Of a DNA stretch of 64,000 nt, positions 13,501 through 27,210 are shown piece after piece. The DNA comes from Chamaelirium japonicum (Eukaryota; Streptophyta; Magnoliopsida; Liliales; Melanthiaceae), in contig OX393551.1 of NCBI GenBank assembly GCA_947650365.1, positions 60,877,173 through 60,941,172 of the forward strand, given 5' to 3'. The translations under genes were made by a program, and so were the position numbers. Position 1 is the first letter of the stretch, and every line of letters begins with the position of its first letter. Below the pieces are notes generated by a model. The model did not search any database. It worked only from the letters and a program-made list of their open reading frames with translations, and was not told the DNA's origin.

Positions 13501-16500
13501 TGAGTAAGAATGGATCGTACGAATGAAATAGAATGGATCGTACGAATGAATTAGAATGGATCGTGCTAATGAATTAGAATTGATCGTACAAATGAATTAG
13601 AATAGATTGTGCGAATGAATTAGAATGGATCGTACGAATAAATTAGAATGGATACATTCGTGCGAATGAATTAGAATGGATCGTAAAAATGAATTAGAGT
13701 GGATCGTATGAATAAATTAGAATGGATCGTACGAATGAATTAGAATGGATCGTATGAATGAGTTAGAATGGATCGTGCGAATGAATTAGAATGGATCGTA
13801 CGAATGAATTAGAATGGATACATTCGTGCGAATGAATTAGAATGGATCATACGAATGAGTAAGAATGGATCGTACGTATGAAATAGAATGAATCGTACGA
13901 ATGAATTAGAATGGATCGTGCTATTAAATTAGAATGGATCGTACGAATGAATTAGAATAGATTGTGCGAATAAATTAGAATGGATCGTACGAATGAATTA
14001 GAATGAATATATTCATACGAAGGAATTAGAATGGATCGTACGAATGGATTAGAATGAATCCCATGAATGAGTAAGAATGGATCATACGAATGAAATAGAA
14101 TGGATCGTACGAATGAATTAGAATGGATCGTGTGAATGAATTAGATTGGATCATGCGAATGAATTAGAATAGATCATACGAATGAATTAGAATGGATACA
14201 TTCGTGTGAATGAATTAAAATGGATCGTATGAATGAATTAGAATGGATCGTATGAATGAATTCGTATGGATCGTACGAATGAATTAGAATGGATACAGTC
14301 GTCCGAATGAATTAGAATAGATCATACGAAGGAATTCGGGTGGATCGTACGAATTAATTAGAATGGATACATTCGTGCGAAAGAATTAGAATGGATTGTA
14401 TGAATGAATTAGAATGGATCGTGTGAATGAATTAGAATGGATCGTAAGAATGAATTAGAATGGATCGTATGAATGAATTAGAATGGATCGTGCGAATGAA
14501 TTAGAATGGATCGCATGAATGAATTCGAATGGATCATACGAATGAATTAGAATGGATACATTCATGCGAATGAATTAGAATGGATCATAAGAATGAATTA
14601 GGGTGGATCATACGAAAGAATTAGAATGGATTAGAATGGATAGTACGAATGAATTAGAATGGATACATTCGTGCGAATGAATTAGAATGGATCATATGAA
14701 TGAATTAGAATGGATCGTGCGAATGAATTAGAATGGATCGTACGAATGAATTAGAATGGATACATTCGTGCGTACGAATGAATTAGAATGGATACATTCG
14801 TGCGAATGAATTAGAATGGATCGTACAAATGAGTAAGAATGGATCGTACGAATAAATGGATCGCACGAATGAATTAGAATGGATACATTCGTGCGAATGA
14901 ATTAGAATGGATCGTACGAATGAGTAAGAATTGATTAGAATGGATCGTACGAATGAATTAGAATGGATCGTGCGAATGAATTAGAATGGATACATTCGTG
15001 CGAATGAATTAGAATGGATCATACGAATGAGTAAGAATGGAAAGTACGAATAAAATAGAATGGATCGTACGAATGGATTAGAATGGATCGTGCTAATGAA
15101 TTAGAATGGATCGTACAAATGAATTAGAATAGATTGTGCGAATGAATTAGAATTGATCGTACGAATGAATTAAATGGATACATTCGTGCGAATGAATTAG
15201 AATGGATCGTATGAATGAGTTAGAATGGATCGTATGAATGAATAAGAATGGAGCGTATAAATGAGTTAGAATGGATCGTTCGAATGAATTAGAATGGATC
15301 GTACGAATGAATTAGAATTGATACATTCGTGCGAATGAATTAGAATGGATCGTACGAATGAGTAAGAATAGATTGTGCGAATAAATTAGAATGGATCGTA
15401 CGAATGAATTAGAATGGATATATTCGTGCGAAGGAATTAGAATGGATCGTACGAATGGATTAGAATAGATCCTACGAATGAGTAAGAATGGATCATACGA
15501 ATGAAAAAGAATGGATCGTACAAATGAATTAGAATGGATCATGTGAATGAATTAGATTGGATCATGCGAATGAATCAGAATGGATCGTACGAATGAATTA
15601 GAATGGATACATTCGTGCGAATGAATTAGAATGGATCATATGAATGAATTAGAATGGATCGTATGAATGAATTCGAATGGATCGTACGAATGAATTAGAG
15701 TGGATACAGTCGTGCGAATGAATTAGAATAGATCATACGAAGGAATTCGGGTGGATCGTACGAATGAATTAGAATGGATACATTCGTGCGAATGAATTAG
15801 AATGGATCGTATGAATGAATTAGAATGGATCGTGTGAATGAATTAGAATGGATCGTACGAATGAATTAGAATGGATCGTACGAATGAATTAGAATGGATC
15901 GTGCGAATGAATTAGAATGGATCGTACGAATGAATTAGAATGGATACATTCGTGCGTACGAATGAATTAGAATGGATACATTCGTGCGAATGAATTAGAA
16001 TGGATTGTACGAATGAGTAAGAATAGATCGTACGAATGAATGGATCGTACGAATGAATTAGGATGGATACATTCGTGCGAATGAATTAGAATGGATCGTA
16101 CGAATGAGTAAGAATGGATTAGAATGGATCGTACGAATGAATTAGAATGGATCGTACTAATGAATTAGAATGGATACATTCGGGTGAATGAATTAGAATC
16201 GATCATACGAATGAGTAAGAATGGATCGTACGAATGAAATAGAATGGATAGTACGATTGAATCAGAATGGATCATGCTAATATATTAGAATGGATCATAC
16301 AAATGAATTAGAATAGATTGTGCGAATAAATTAGAATGGATCGTACGAATGAATTAGAATGGATACATTCGTGCGAATGAATTAGAATGGGTCATAAGAA
16401 TGAATTAGAATGGATCGTATGAATGAATTAGAATGGATCGTACGAATGAATTAGAATGGATCATATAAATGAGTTGGAATGGATTGTGCGAATGAATTAG

Positions 16501-17569
16501 AATGGATCGTACGAATGAATTAGAATGGATACATTCGTGCGAATGAATTAGAATGGATCACACGAATGAGTAAGAATGGATCGTACGAATGAAATAGAAG
16601 GGATCGTACGAATGAATTAGAATGGATCGTGCTAATGAATTAGAATGGATCGTACGAATGAATTAGAATAGATTGTGCGAATAAATTAGAATGGATCGTA
16701 CGAATGAATTAGAATGGATATATTCGTGCGAAGGAATTAGAATGGATCGTACGAATGGATTAGAATGGATCCTACGAATGAGTAAGAATGGATTATACGA
16801 ATAAAATAGAATGGATCGTACGAATGAATTAGAATGGATCGTGTGAATGAATTCGATTGGATCATGCGAATGAATTAGAATGGATCGTACGAATGAATTA
16901 GAATGGATACATTCGTGCGAATGAATTAGAATGGATCATATGAATAAATTAGAATGGATCGTATGAATTAGAATGGATCATACGAATGAAATAGAGTGGA
17001 TCGTATGAAGGAATTAGAATGGATTGTACGAAGGAATTAGAATCCATCGTACGAAGGAATTAGAATGGATCGTACGAATGAATTAGAATGGATACATTCG
17101 TGCAAAGAATTAGAATGGATTGTATGAATGAATTAGAATAGATCGTGCAAATGAATTAGAATGGATCGTGTGAATGAATTAGAATGGATCGTATGAATGA
17201 ATTAGAATAGATTGTGCGAATGAATTAGAATGGATCGTACGAATGAATTAGAATGGATACATTCGTGCGAATGAATTAGAATGGATCGTATGAATGAATT
17301 CGAATGAATCGTACGAATGAATTAGAATGGATACAGTCATGCGAATGAATTAGAATAGATCATACGAAGGAATTCAGGTGGATCGTACGAATGAATTAGA
17401 ATGGATACATTCGTGCGAAAGAATTAGAATGAATTGTATGAATGAATTAGAATGGATCGTATGAATAATCGCACGAATGAATTAGAATGGATCGTACGAA
17501 GGAATTAGAATGGATACATTCGTGGGAATGAATTAGAATGGATCGTACGAAGGAATTAGAATGGATCGT
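10582..17569 (+). repeat. Longest single-orientation satellite block (7 kb)
   Basis: This is a continuous forward block. From about 12.4 kb it contains nested repeats of 1.2-1.5 kb: the rare junction CATTCGTGCGTAC is at 13236, 14763 and 15947, and the variant ATTCGTGCGAAGG (or close) is at 14010, 15421 and 16721. The 189-bp octamer is clean here: 28-bp variants start at 13461 and 13650, 13816 and 14005, and 16527 and 16716, each pair exactly 189 bp apart. It ends in a perfect 32-bp palindrome. Confidence 0.9.
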
Positions 17570-17585
17570 ACGATCCATTCTAATT
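17554..17585. repeat. Palindromic orientation switch (32 bp)
   Basis: A perfect 32-bp palindrome centred on the TCGTACGA found in every consensus monomer (centre between 17569 and 17570). Forward satellite turns into reverse satellite at the monomer's own 8-bp palindrome. Confidence 0.85.
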
Positions 17586-20500
17586 TATTCGCACGAATGT
17601 ATCCATTCTAATTCATTCGTACGATCTATTCTAATTCATTCGCACAATCTATTCTAATTCATTCGTACGATCCATTCTAATTCATTCGCACGATCCATTT
17701 TAATTCATTCGCACGATCCATTCTATTTCATTCGTACGATCCTTTCTTACTCATTCGTACGATCCATTCTAATTCATTCACACGATCCATTCTAATTCAT
17801 TCATACGATCCATTCTAATTTATTAGCACGATCCATTCTAAGTCATTCGTACGATCCATTCTTTTTCATTCGTACGATCCATTCTTACTCATTCGTACGA
17901 TCCATTCTAATTCATTTGCACGAATGTATTGATTCTAATTCATTCGTACGATCCATTCTAATTCATTCGCACGATCCATTCTAATTCATTCATACGATCC
18001 ATTCTAATTCATTCATACTCATTCGTGCGAATGAATTAGAATGGATTGTATGACTGAATTAGAATGGATCGTATGAATGAATTAGAATGTATCGTGCGAA
18101 TGAATTAGAATGGATCGTACAAATTAATTAGAATGGATCGTATGAATAAATTAGAATAGATCGTGCGTATGAATTAGAATGGATCGTACGAATGAATTAG
18201 AATGGATACATTCGTGCGAATGAATTAGAATGGATCGTACGAATGAGTAAGAATGGATCGTACGATTGAAATAGAATGGATTGTACGAATGAATTAGAAT
18301 GGATCGTGCTAATGAATTAGAATGGATCGTACGAATGAATTAGAATGGATCATACGAAGGAATTAGAGTGGAACGTACGAATGAATTAGAATGGACACAT
18401 TCGTGCGAAAGAATTAGAATGGATTGTATGAATGAATTAGAATGGATCGTGCAAATGAATTAGAATGGATCGTGCAAATGAATTAGAATGGATCGTACGA
18501 ATAAATTAGAATAGATTGTGCGAATGAATTAGAATGGATCGTACGAATGAATTAGAATGGATCGTATGAATGAATTAGAATGGATCACATGAATGAATTA
18601 GAATGGATCATGCGAATGAATTAGAATGGATCGTACGAATGAATTAGAATGGATACATTCGTGCGAATGAATTAGAATGGATCGTACGAATGAGTAAGAA
18701 TGGATCGTACGAATAAAATAGAATAGATCGTATGAATGAATTAGAATGGATCGTGCGTATGAATTAGGTTGCATCGTGCGAATGAATTAGAATGGATCGT
18801 ACGAATGAATTAGAATGGATACAATCGTGCGAATGAATTAGAATGGATACATTCGTGCGAATGAATTAGAATGGATCGTGCAAATGAATTAGAATGGATC
18901 GTACGAATAAATTAGAATAGATCATATGAATGAATTAGAATGGATCGTAAGAATGAATTAGAATGGATATATTCGTGCAAAAGAATTTAGAATGGATCGT
19001 ACGAAGAAATTAGAATGAATTAGATTGAATACATTCGTGCAAATGAATTAGAATGGATCGTGCTAATGAATTAGAATGGATCGTGCGAATGAATTAGAAT
19101 GGATCGTAGAAAAGAATTAGAATGGATACATTCGTGCGAATGAATTAGAATGGATCGTACAAATAAGTAAGAATGGATGGTAGGAATGAAATAGAATGGA
19201 TCATGCGAATGAATTAGAATGGATCGTACGAATGAATTAGAATGTATCGTATGAATGAATTAGAATGGATCGTGCGAATGAATTAGAATGGATCGTACGA
19301 ATGAATTAGAATGGATACATTCGTGCGAATGAATTAGAATGGATCTTACGAATGAGTAAGAATGGATCGTACGAATGAAATAGAATGGATAGTGCGAATG
19401 AATTAGAATAGATCGTACGAATGAATTAGAATGTTAGAATGGATCGTACGAATGAATTAGAACGGATCGTGCGAATGAATTAGAATGGATCTTACGAATG
19501 AATTAGAATGGATACATTCGTGCGAATGAATTAGAATGGATCGTACAAATGAGTAAGAATGGATCGTACGAATGAAATAGAATCGAACGTACGAATGAAT
19601 TAGAATGGATCGTGTGAATGAATTAGATTGGATCGTGCGAATGAAATAGAATGGATCGTATGAATGAATTAGATTGGATCGTATGAATGAATTAGAATTG
19701 ATCGTATGAATGAATTAGAATGGATCGTACGAATGAATTAGAATTAATTAGAATGGATCCATTCTAATTCCTTCGTACGATCCATTCTAATTCATTCCCA
19801 TGAATGTATCCATTCTAATTCATACGTACGATCCATTCTAATTCATTCATAATGTACGATCCATTCTAATTCCTTCGTACGATCCATTCAATTTCATTCG
19901 TATGATCCATTCAAATTCCTTCGTACGATCCATTCTAATTCATTCCCATGAATGTATCCATTCTAATTCATACGTACGATCCATTCTAATTAATTCATAC
20001 GATCCAATCTAATTCATTCATACGATCCATTCTAATTCATTCGCATGAATGTATCCATTCTAATTCATTCTTACGATCCATTCCAATTCATTCACACAAT
20101 CTATTCTAATTCATTCGTACGATCCATTCTAATTCATTAGCACAATCAATTCTAATTCAATTGTACGATCCATTCTATTTCATTCGTACGATCCATTCTT
20201 ACTCATTCGTACGATCCATTCTAATTCATTCGCACGATCCATTCTAATTCATTCATACGATCCATTCTAATTCATTAGCACGATCCATTCTAACTCATTC
20301 GTACGATCCATTCTATTTCATTCGTACGATCCATTCTTACTCATTCGTACGATCCATTCAAATTCATTTGCATTAATGTATCCATTCTAATTCATTCGTA
20401 CGATCCATTCTAAGTCATTCGCACGATCCATTCTAATTCATTCATACAATCCATTATAATTCATTCATACTCATTCGTGCGAATGAATTAGAATGGATTG

Positions 20501-21225
20501 TATGAATGAATTAGAATGGATCATATGAATGAATTAGTATGGATCGTGCGAATGAGTTAGAATGGATCGTACGAATTAATTAGAATGGATCGTATGAATG
20601 AATTAGAATGGATCGTGCGAATAAATTAGAATGGATTGTACGAATGAATTAGAATGGATACATTCGTGCGAATGAATTAGAATGGATCGTACGAATGAGT
20701 AAGAATGGATCGTACGAATGAAATAGAATGGATCGTACGAATGAATTAGAATGGATCGTGCTAATGAATTACAATGGATCGTATGAATGAATGAGAATGG
20801 ATCATAGGAAGGAATTAGGGTTGATCGTACGAATGAATTAGAATGGATACATTCGTGCGAAAGAATTAGAATGGATTGTATGAATGAATTAGAATGGATT
20901 GTGCAAATGAATTAGAATGGATCGTGCGAATGAATTAAAATGGATCGTACGAATGAATTAGAATAGATTGTGCGAATGAATTAGAATGGATCATACGAAT
21001 GAATTAGAATGGATCGTATGAGTGAATTAGAATGGATCGCATGAATGAATTAGAATGGATCGTGCGAATGAATTAGAATGGATACATTCGTGCGAATGAA
21101 TTAGAATGGATCGTACGAATGAGTAAGAATGGATCGTACGAATAAAATAGAATGGATCGTACGAATGAATTAGAATGGATCGTGCGAATGAATTAGATTG
21201 GATCGTGCGAATGAATTAGAATGGA
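17570..21225. repeat. Satellite segment with ~2.45 kb tandem duplication
   Basis: Block order is - 17570-18019, + 18020-19757, - 19758-20472, + 20473-21225. The unusual join ATTCATACTCATTCGTGCGA is at 18011 and again at 20463, 2452 bp apart, and the flanking monomers agree on both sides, so the segment holds two copies of a roughly 2.45-kb unit. The switch at 19757/19758 is a perfect 24-bp palindrome centred on GGATCC, and the switch at 21225 also falls on GGATCC. Confidence 0.85.
19746..19769. repeat. Palindromic orientation switch (24 bp)
   Basis: A perfect 24-bp palindrome centred on GGATCC (between 19757 and 19758) joins forward to reverse satellite. The switch at 21225 uses the same GGATCC centre but with shorter arms. 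Confidence 0.85.
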
Positions 21226-24200
21226 TCCATTTGCACGATCCATTCTAATTCATTCATACGATCCATTCTAATTCATTCATACAATCCATTCTAATTCTTT
21301 CGCACGAATGTATCCATTCTAATTCATTCGTACGATCCACCCTAATTCCTTCGTTTTATCCATTCTTATTCATTCGTACGATACATTTTAATTCATTCGC
21401 ACAATCCATTCTAATTCATTCATACGATCCATTCTAATTCATTCGTACGATCCATTCTAATTCATTCGCACAATCTATTCTAATACATTCGTACGATCCA
21501 TTCTAATTCATTAGCACGATCCATTCTAATTCATTCGTACGATCCATTCTAATTCATTAGCATGATCCATTCTAATTCATTCATACGATACATTCTAATT
21601 CATTCGCACGAATGTATCCATTCTAATTCATTCGTACGATCCATTCTAATTCATTCGCACAATATATTCTAATTCATTCGTACGATCCACCCTAATTCCT
21701 TCGTATGATTCATTCTAATTCATTCGCACGAATGTATCCATTCTAATTCATTCGTACGATCCATTCTAATTCCTTCGTATGATCCATTCTAATTTATTCG
21801 CACAAATGTATCTATTCTAATTCATTCGTACGATCCATTCTAATTCATTCGCACAATCTATTCTAATTCATTCGTACGATCCATTCTAATTCATTCGCAC
21901 GATCCATTCTAATTCATTGGTAGGATCCATTCTAATTTATTTATACAATCCATTCTAATTCTTTTGTACGAATGTATCCATTCTAATTTATTCGTACGAT
22001 CCATTCTATTTCATTCGTACGATCCATTCTAATTCATTCATACGATCCATTCTAATACATTCATACGATCCATTCTAATTCATTCGTACGATCCATTCTA
22101 ATTCATTCGTACGATCCACCCTAATTCCTTCGTATGATCCATTCTAATTCATTCGCACGAATGTATCCATTCTAATTCATTCGTACGATCCATTCGAATT
22201 CATTCTACGATCCATTATAATTCATTCGTACGATCCATTCTAATTCATTCGCACGATCCATTATAATTCATTCATATAATCAATTCTAATTCATTTGTAC
22301 GATCCATTCTAATTCCTTCGTACGATCCATTCTAATTCATTCGTACGATCCATTCTAATTCATTCGTACGATCCATTCTAATTCATTCATACGATCCATT
22401 CTTACTCATATGTACGATCCATTCTTACTCATTTTTACGATCCATTCTAATTCATTCGCACGAATGTATCCATTCTAATTCATTCGCACGAATATATCCA
22501 TTTTTACGATCAATTCTGATTGATTTGTACGATCCATTCTAATTCCTTCGTACGATCCATTCTAATTTATTCGTACGATCCATTCTATTTCATTCGCACG
22601 ATCCATTCTAATTCATTCATACGATCCATTCTAATACATTCGTACGATCCATTCTAATTCATTCGTACGATCCATTCTAATTCATTCGTACGATCCATTC
22701 TAATTCATTCATACGATCCATTCTAATTCATTCGTACGATCCATTATAATTCATTCGCACGATCCATTCTAATTCATTCATACGATCCATTCTAATTCAT
22801 TCATACAATCCATTCTAATTCTTTCTCACGAATGTATCCATTCTAATTCATTCGTACGATCTACCCTAATTCCTTCGTATGATCCATTCTAATTCATTCG
22901 CACGAATGTATCCATTCTTATTCATTCGTACAATCCATTCTAATTAATTCATACGATCCATTCTAATTCATTCATACGATCCATTCTAATTCATTCGCAC
23001 GAATGTATTCATTCGCACAATCTATTCTAATTCATTCGTATGATCCATTCTAATTCATTAGCACGATCCATTCTAATTCATTCGTATGATCCATTCTATT
23101 TCATTCATACGATCCATTCTTACTCATTCGTACGATCCATTCTAATTCATTCGCAAGATCCATTCTAATTCATTCATACGATCCATTCTAATTCATTCGT
23201 ACGATCCATTCCAATTCATTCGCACAATCTATTCTAATTTATTCGTACGATCCATTCTAATTCATTAGCACGATCCATTCTAATTCTTTCGTACGATCCA
23301 TTCTAATTCATTCGTACGATCCATTCTAATTCATTCATACGATCCATTCTAATTCATTCGCATGAATGTATCCATGCTAATTCCTTCGTATGATCCATTC
23401 TAATTGATTCGTACAATCCATTCTAATCCATTCTAATTCATCATTTGCATAATCTATTCTAATTCATTCATACGATCCATTCTAATTCATTAGCACGATC
23501 CATTCTAATTCATTCGTACGATCCATTCTATTTCATTCGTACGATCCATTCTTGCTCATTCGTATGATCCATTCAAATTCATTCGCACGAATGTATCCAT
23601 TCTAATTCATTCGTACGATCCATTCTAATTCATTCGTACGATCCACCCTAATTCCTTCGTATGATCCATTCTAATTCATTCGCACGAATGTATCGTACGA
23701 GAATTAGAATGGATCGTACGTATGAATTAGAATGGATCGTACGAATGAGTAAGAATGGATCGTACGAATGAATTAGAATGGATCGCACAAAGGAATGAAT
23801 TAGAATGGATACATTCGTACAATCCATTCTAATTCATTCATACGATCCATTATAATTCATTCGAATGATCCATTCTAATTCTTTTGCACGAATGTATCCA
23901 TTCTAATTCATTCGTACGATCCACCCTAATTCCTTCGTATGATCCATTCTAATTCATTCGTACGATCTATTCTAATTCATTCGTACGATCCATTCATATT
24001 TATTCATACGATCCATTCTAATTCATTCATACGATCCATTGTAATTTATTCGCTCGAATGTATCCATTCTAATTCATTCGTACGATGCATTCTAATTCGT
24101 TCGTAAGATCCATTCTAATTCTTCGTACGATCCATTCTAATTCCTTCGTACGATCCATTCTAATTCCTTCATACGATCCATTCTATTTCATTCGTATGAT

Positions 24201-25320
24201 CCATTCTAATTCCTTCGTACGATCCATTCTAATTCATTCGTACAATCCATTCTAATTCATTCATACGATCCATTCTAATTCATTCATACAATCCATTCTA
24301 ATACTTTCGCACGAATGTATTAGAATGGATTGTATGAATGAATTAGAATGGATCGTACAAATGAATTAGAATGGATCGTGCGAATGAATAAGAATGGATC
24401 GTACGAATGAATTAGAATAGATTGTGCGAATAAATTAGAATGGATCGTACGAATGAATTAGAATGAAATAGAATGGATACATTCGTGCGAATGAATTAGA
24501 GTGGATCATATGAATGAATTAGATTGGATTGTATGAATGAATTAGAATGGATTGTACGTATGAATTAGAATGGATACATTCATGGGAATGAATTTGAATG
24601 GATCGTACGAAGGAATTAGAATGGATCGTACGTATGAATTCTATTTCATTCTAATTCATTAGCACGATCCATTCTAATCCATTCTAATTCATTCGTACAA
24701 TCCATTATAATTCATACGAAGGAATTAATTCATACGATCCATTCTAATTCATTCGTACGATCTATTCTATTCACTTGTACAATCCATTCTATTTCATTCA
24801 CACGAATTTATCCATTCTAATTCATTCATACGATCCATTCTAATTCATTCGCACAATCTATTCTAATTCATTCATACGATCCATTCTAATTCATTTGCAC
24901 GATCCATTCTAATTCATTTGCACGATCCATTCTAATTCATTCATATGAATCTATCCATTCTAATTCATTCCCACGAATGTATCCATTATAATTCATTCGT
25001 ACGATCAATTCTAATTCATTCGCACGATCCAATCTAATTCATTCGCATGATCCATTCTAATTCATTCGTACGATCCATTCTATTTCATTCGTACGATCCA
25101 TTCTTACCCATTCGTACAATCCATTCTAATTCATTCGTATGAATGTATCCATTCTAATTCATTCGTACGATCCATTCTAATTCATTCGCACGATCCATTC
25201 TAATTCATTCATACGATCCATTCTAATTCAATCGTACGATCTATTCTAATTCATTCGCACGATCCATTCTAATTCATTCGCATAATCTATTCTAATTCAT
25301 TCGTAATTCATTCGCACGAT
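21226..25320 (-). repeat. Mostly reverse satellite block left of foldback 1
   Basis: The stretch is reverse apart from two short forward inserts at about 23695-23818 and 24319-24640. The first insert starts with the odd join TATCGTACGAGAATTAG (23691), found again at 30144. The second starts at TATTAGAATGG (24319), found again at 30703 and 34632. Monomers carrying CACCCTAATTCC recur through the block. It ends at the left arm of the first foldback element. Confidence 0.85.
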
Positions 25321-25497
25321 CATTCAGGTGTTTAGGTTGCAGCCTCAGACTTTGTATTTGGTTGAATACAAAGGTGCACCTTTGAATGACTTAGAATGGA
25401 TCACACAGGGTCTCCCCACGATCAACTAACATTCAAAGGTGCACCTTTGTATTCAACCAAATTCAAAGTCTGAGGCCACAACCTAAACACCTGAATG
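25321..25497. repeat. 177-bp foldback element, copy 1
   Basis: This is the only non-satellite sequence type inside the array. It has 68-bp terminal inverted arms (left 25321-25388, right 25430-25497) differing at about three positions, around a 41-bp loop. The ends read CATTCAGGTGTTTAGG and its complement. Each arm contains the 14-bp perfect palindrome AAAGGTGCACCTTT. Part of the loop (TTAGAATGGATCACAC) is satellite-like. No target-site duplication is visible; instead the flanks are reverse complements, so the palindrome runs on into the satellite: reverse on the left, forward on the right. There is no ORF. It could be a captured MITE-like element (the GGTGTTTAGGTTG end loosely recalls Tourist- or hAT-type MITEs) or a foldback formed in place. 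Confidence 0.85.
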
Positions 25498-27210
25498 ATC
25501 GTGCGAATGAATTACGAATGAATTAGAATAGATTGTGTGAATGAATTAGAATGGATCGTGCGAATGAATTAGAATGGATCGTGCGAATGCATTAGAATGG
25601 ATCGTACGAATAAATTAGAATGGATACATTCGTGCGAATGAATTAGAATGGATCGTACGAATGAGTAAGAATGGATCGAACGAATGAAATAGAATGGATC
25701 GTACGAATGAATTAGAATGGATCGTGCGAATGAATTAGATTGGACCGTGGGAATGAACTAGAATGCATCGTACGAATGAATTAGAATGGATATATTCGTG
25801 CGAATGAATTAGAATGGATACATTCGTGCGAATGAATTAGAATGGATCGTGCAAATGAATTAGAATGGATCGTGCGAATGAATTAGAATGGATCGTACGA
25901 ATGAATTAGAATAGATTGTGCGAATGAATTAGAATGGATCGTACGAATGAATTAGAATGGATACATTCGTACGAATGAATTAGAATGGATCGTATGAATG
26001 AATTAGAATGGATCGTACGGATGAATTAGAATGGATAAATTCGTGCGAATGAATTAGAATGGATCATACGAAGGAATTAGGGTGGATCGTACGAATGAAT
26101 TAGAATGGATACATTCGTGCAAAACAATTAGAATGGATTGTATGAATGAATTAGAATGGATTGTATGAGTGAATTAGAATGGATATTGCGAATGAATTAG
26201 AATGGATCATACGAATGAATTAGAATGGATCGTATGAATGAATTAGAATGGATCGTGCGAATGAATTAGAATGGATCATACGAATGAATTAGAATGGATA
26301 CATTCATGCGAATGAATTAGAATGGATCGTACGAATGAATTAGAATAGATTGTGCGAATGAATTAGAATTTATCGTACGAATGAATTAGAATGGATCGTA
26401 TGAATGAATTAGAATGGATCGTACGAATGAATTAGAATGGATACATTCGTGTGAATGAATTAGACTGGATCGTACGAATGAGTAAAAGAATGGATCGTCC
26501 GAATGAAATAGAATGGATCATACGAATGAATTAGAATGGATCGTGCTAATGAATTAGAATGGGTCGTACATATGAATTAGAATAGATTGTGCGAATGAAT
26601 TAGAATGGAACGTACGAATGAATTAGAATGGATCGTATGAATGAATTAGAATGGATCGTGTGAATGAATTAGAATGGATTGTACGAATGAATTAGAATGG
26701 ATTGTATGAATGAATTAGAATGGATCGTGCGAATGAATTAGAATGGATCATACGAAGGAATTGGGGTGGATCGTACGAATGAATTAGAATGGATACATTC
26801 GTGTGAAAGAATTAAAATGGATTGTATGAATGAATTAGAATGTATCGTATGAATGAATTTGAAAGGATCGTGCGAATGAATTAGAATGGATCGTACGAAT
26901 GAATTAGAATGGATCGTATGAATGAATTAGAATGGATCGTGCGAATGAATTAGAATGGATCCTATGAATGAATTAGAATGGATACATTCGTGCGAATGAA
27001 TTAGAATGGATCATACGAATGAGTAAGAATGGATCGTACGAATGAAATAGAATGGATCATACGAATGAATTAGAATGGATCATGCTAATGAATTATATTG
27101 GATCGTACGACGAATGAATTAGAATGGATACATTTGTGCGAATGAATTAGAATGGATCGAACGAATGAGTAAGAATGGATCATATGAATGAAATAGGATG
27201 GATCATACGA
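25498..27210 (+). repeat. Forward satellite block right of foldback 1
   Basis: The first monomers mirror the reverse block left of the foldback, including the rare TAATTCATTCG duplication next to the element. Farther out the two sides lose register by whole monomers. 28-bp variants appear regularly. The block ends near 27210, where ATACGAATGTATCC joins the forward and reverse orientations. Confidence 0.85.

Noticed and set aside
25321-25497. Classical MITE with target-site duplication
   Set aside because: The flanking bases are reverse complements, not direct repeats, at all three copies, so insertion by transposition at these sites is not shown.
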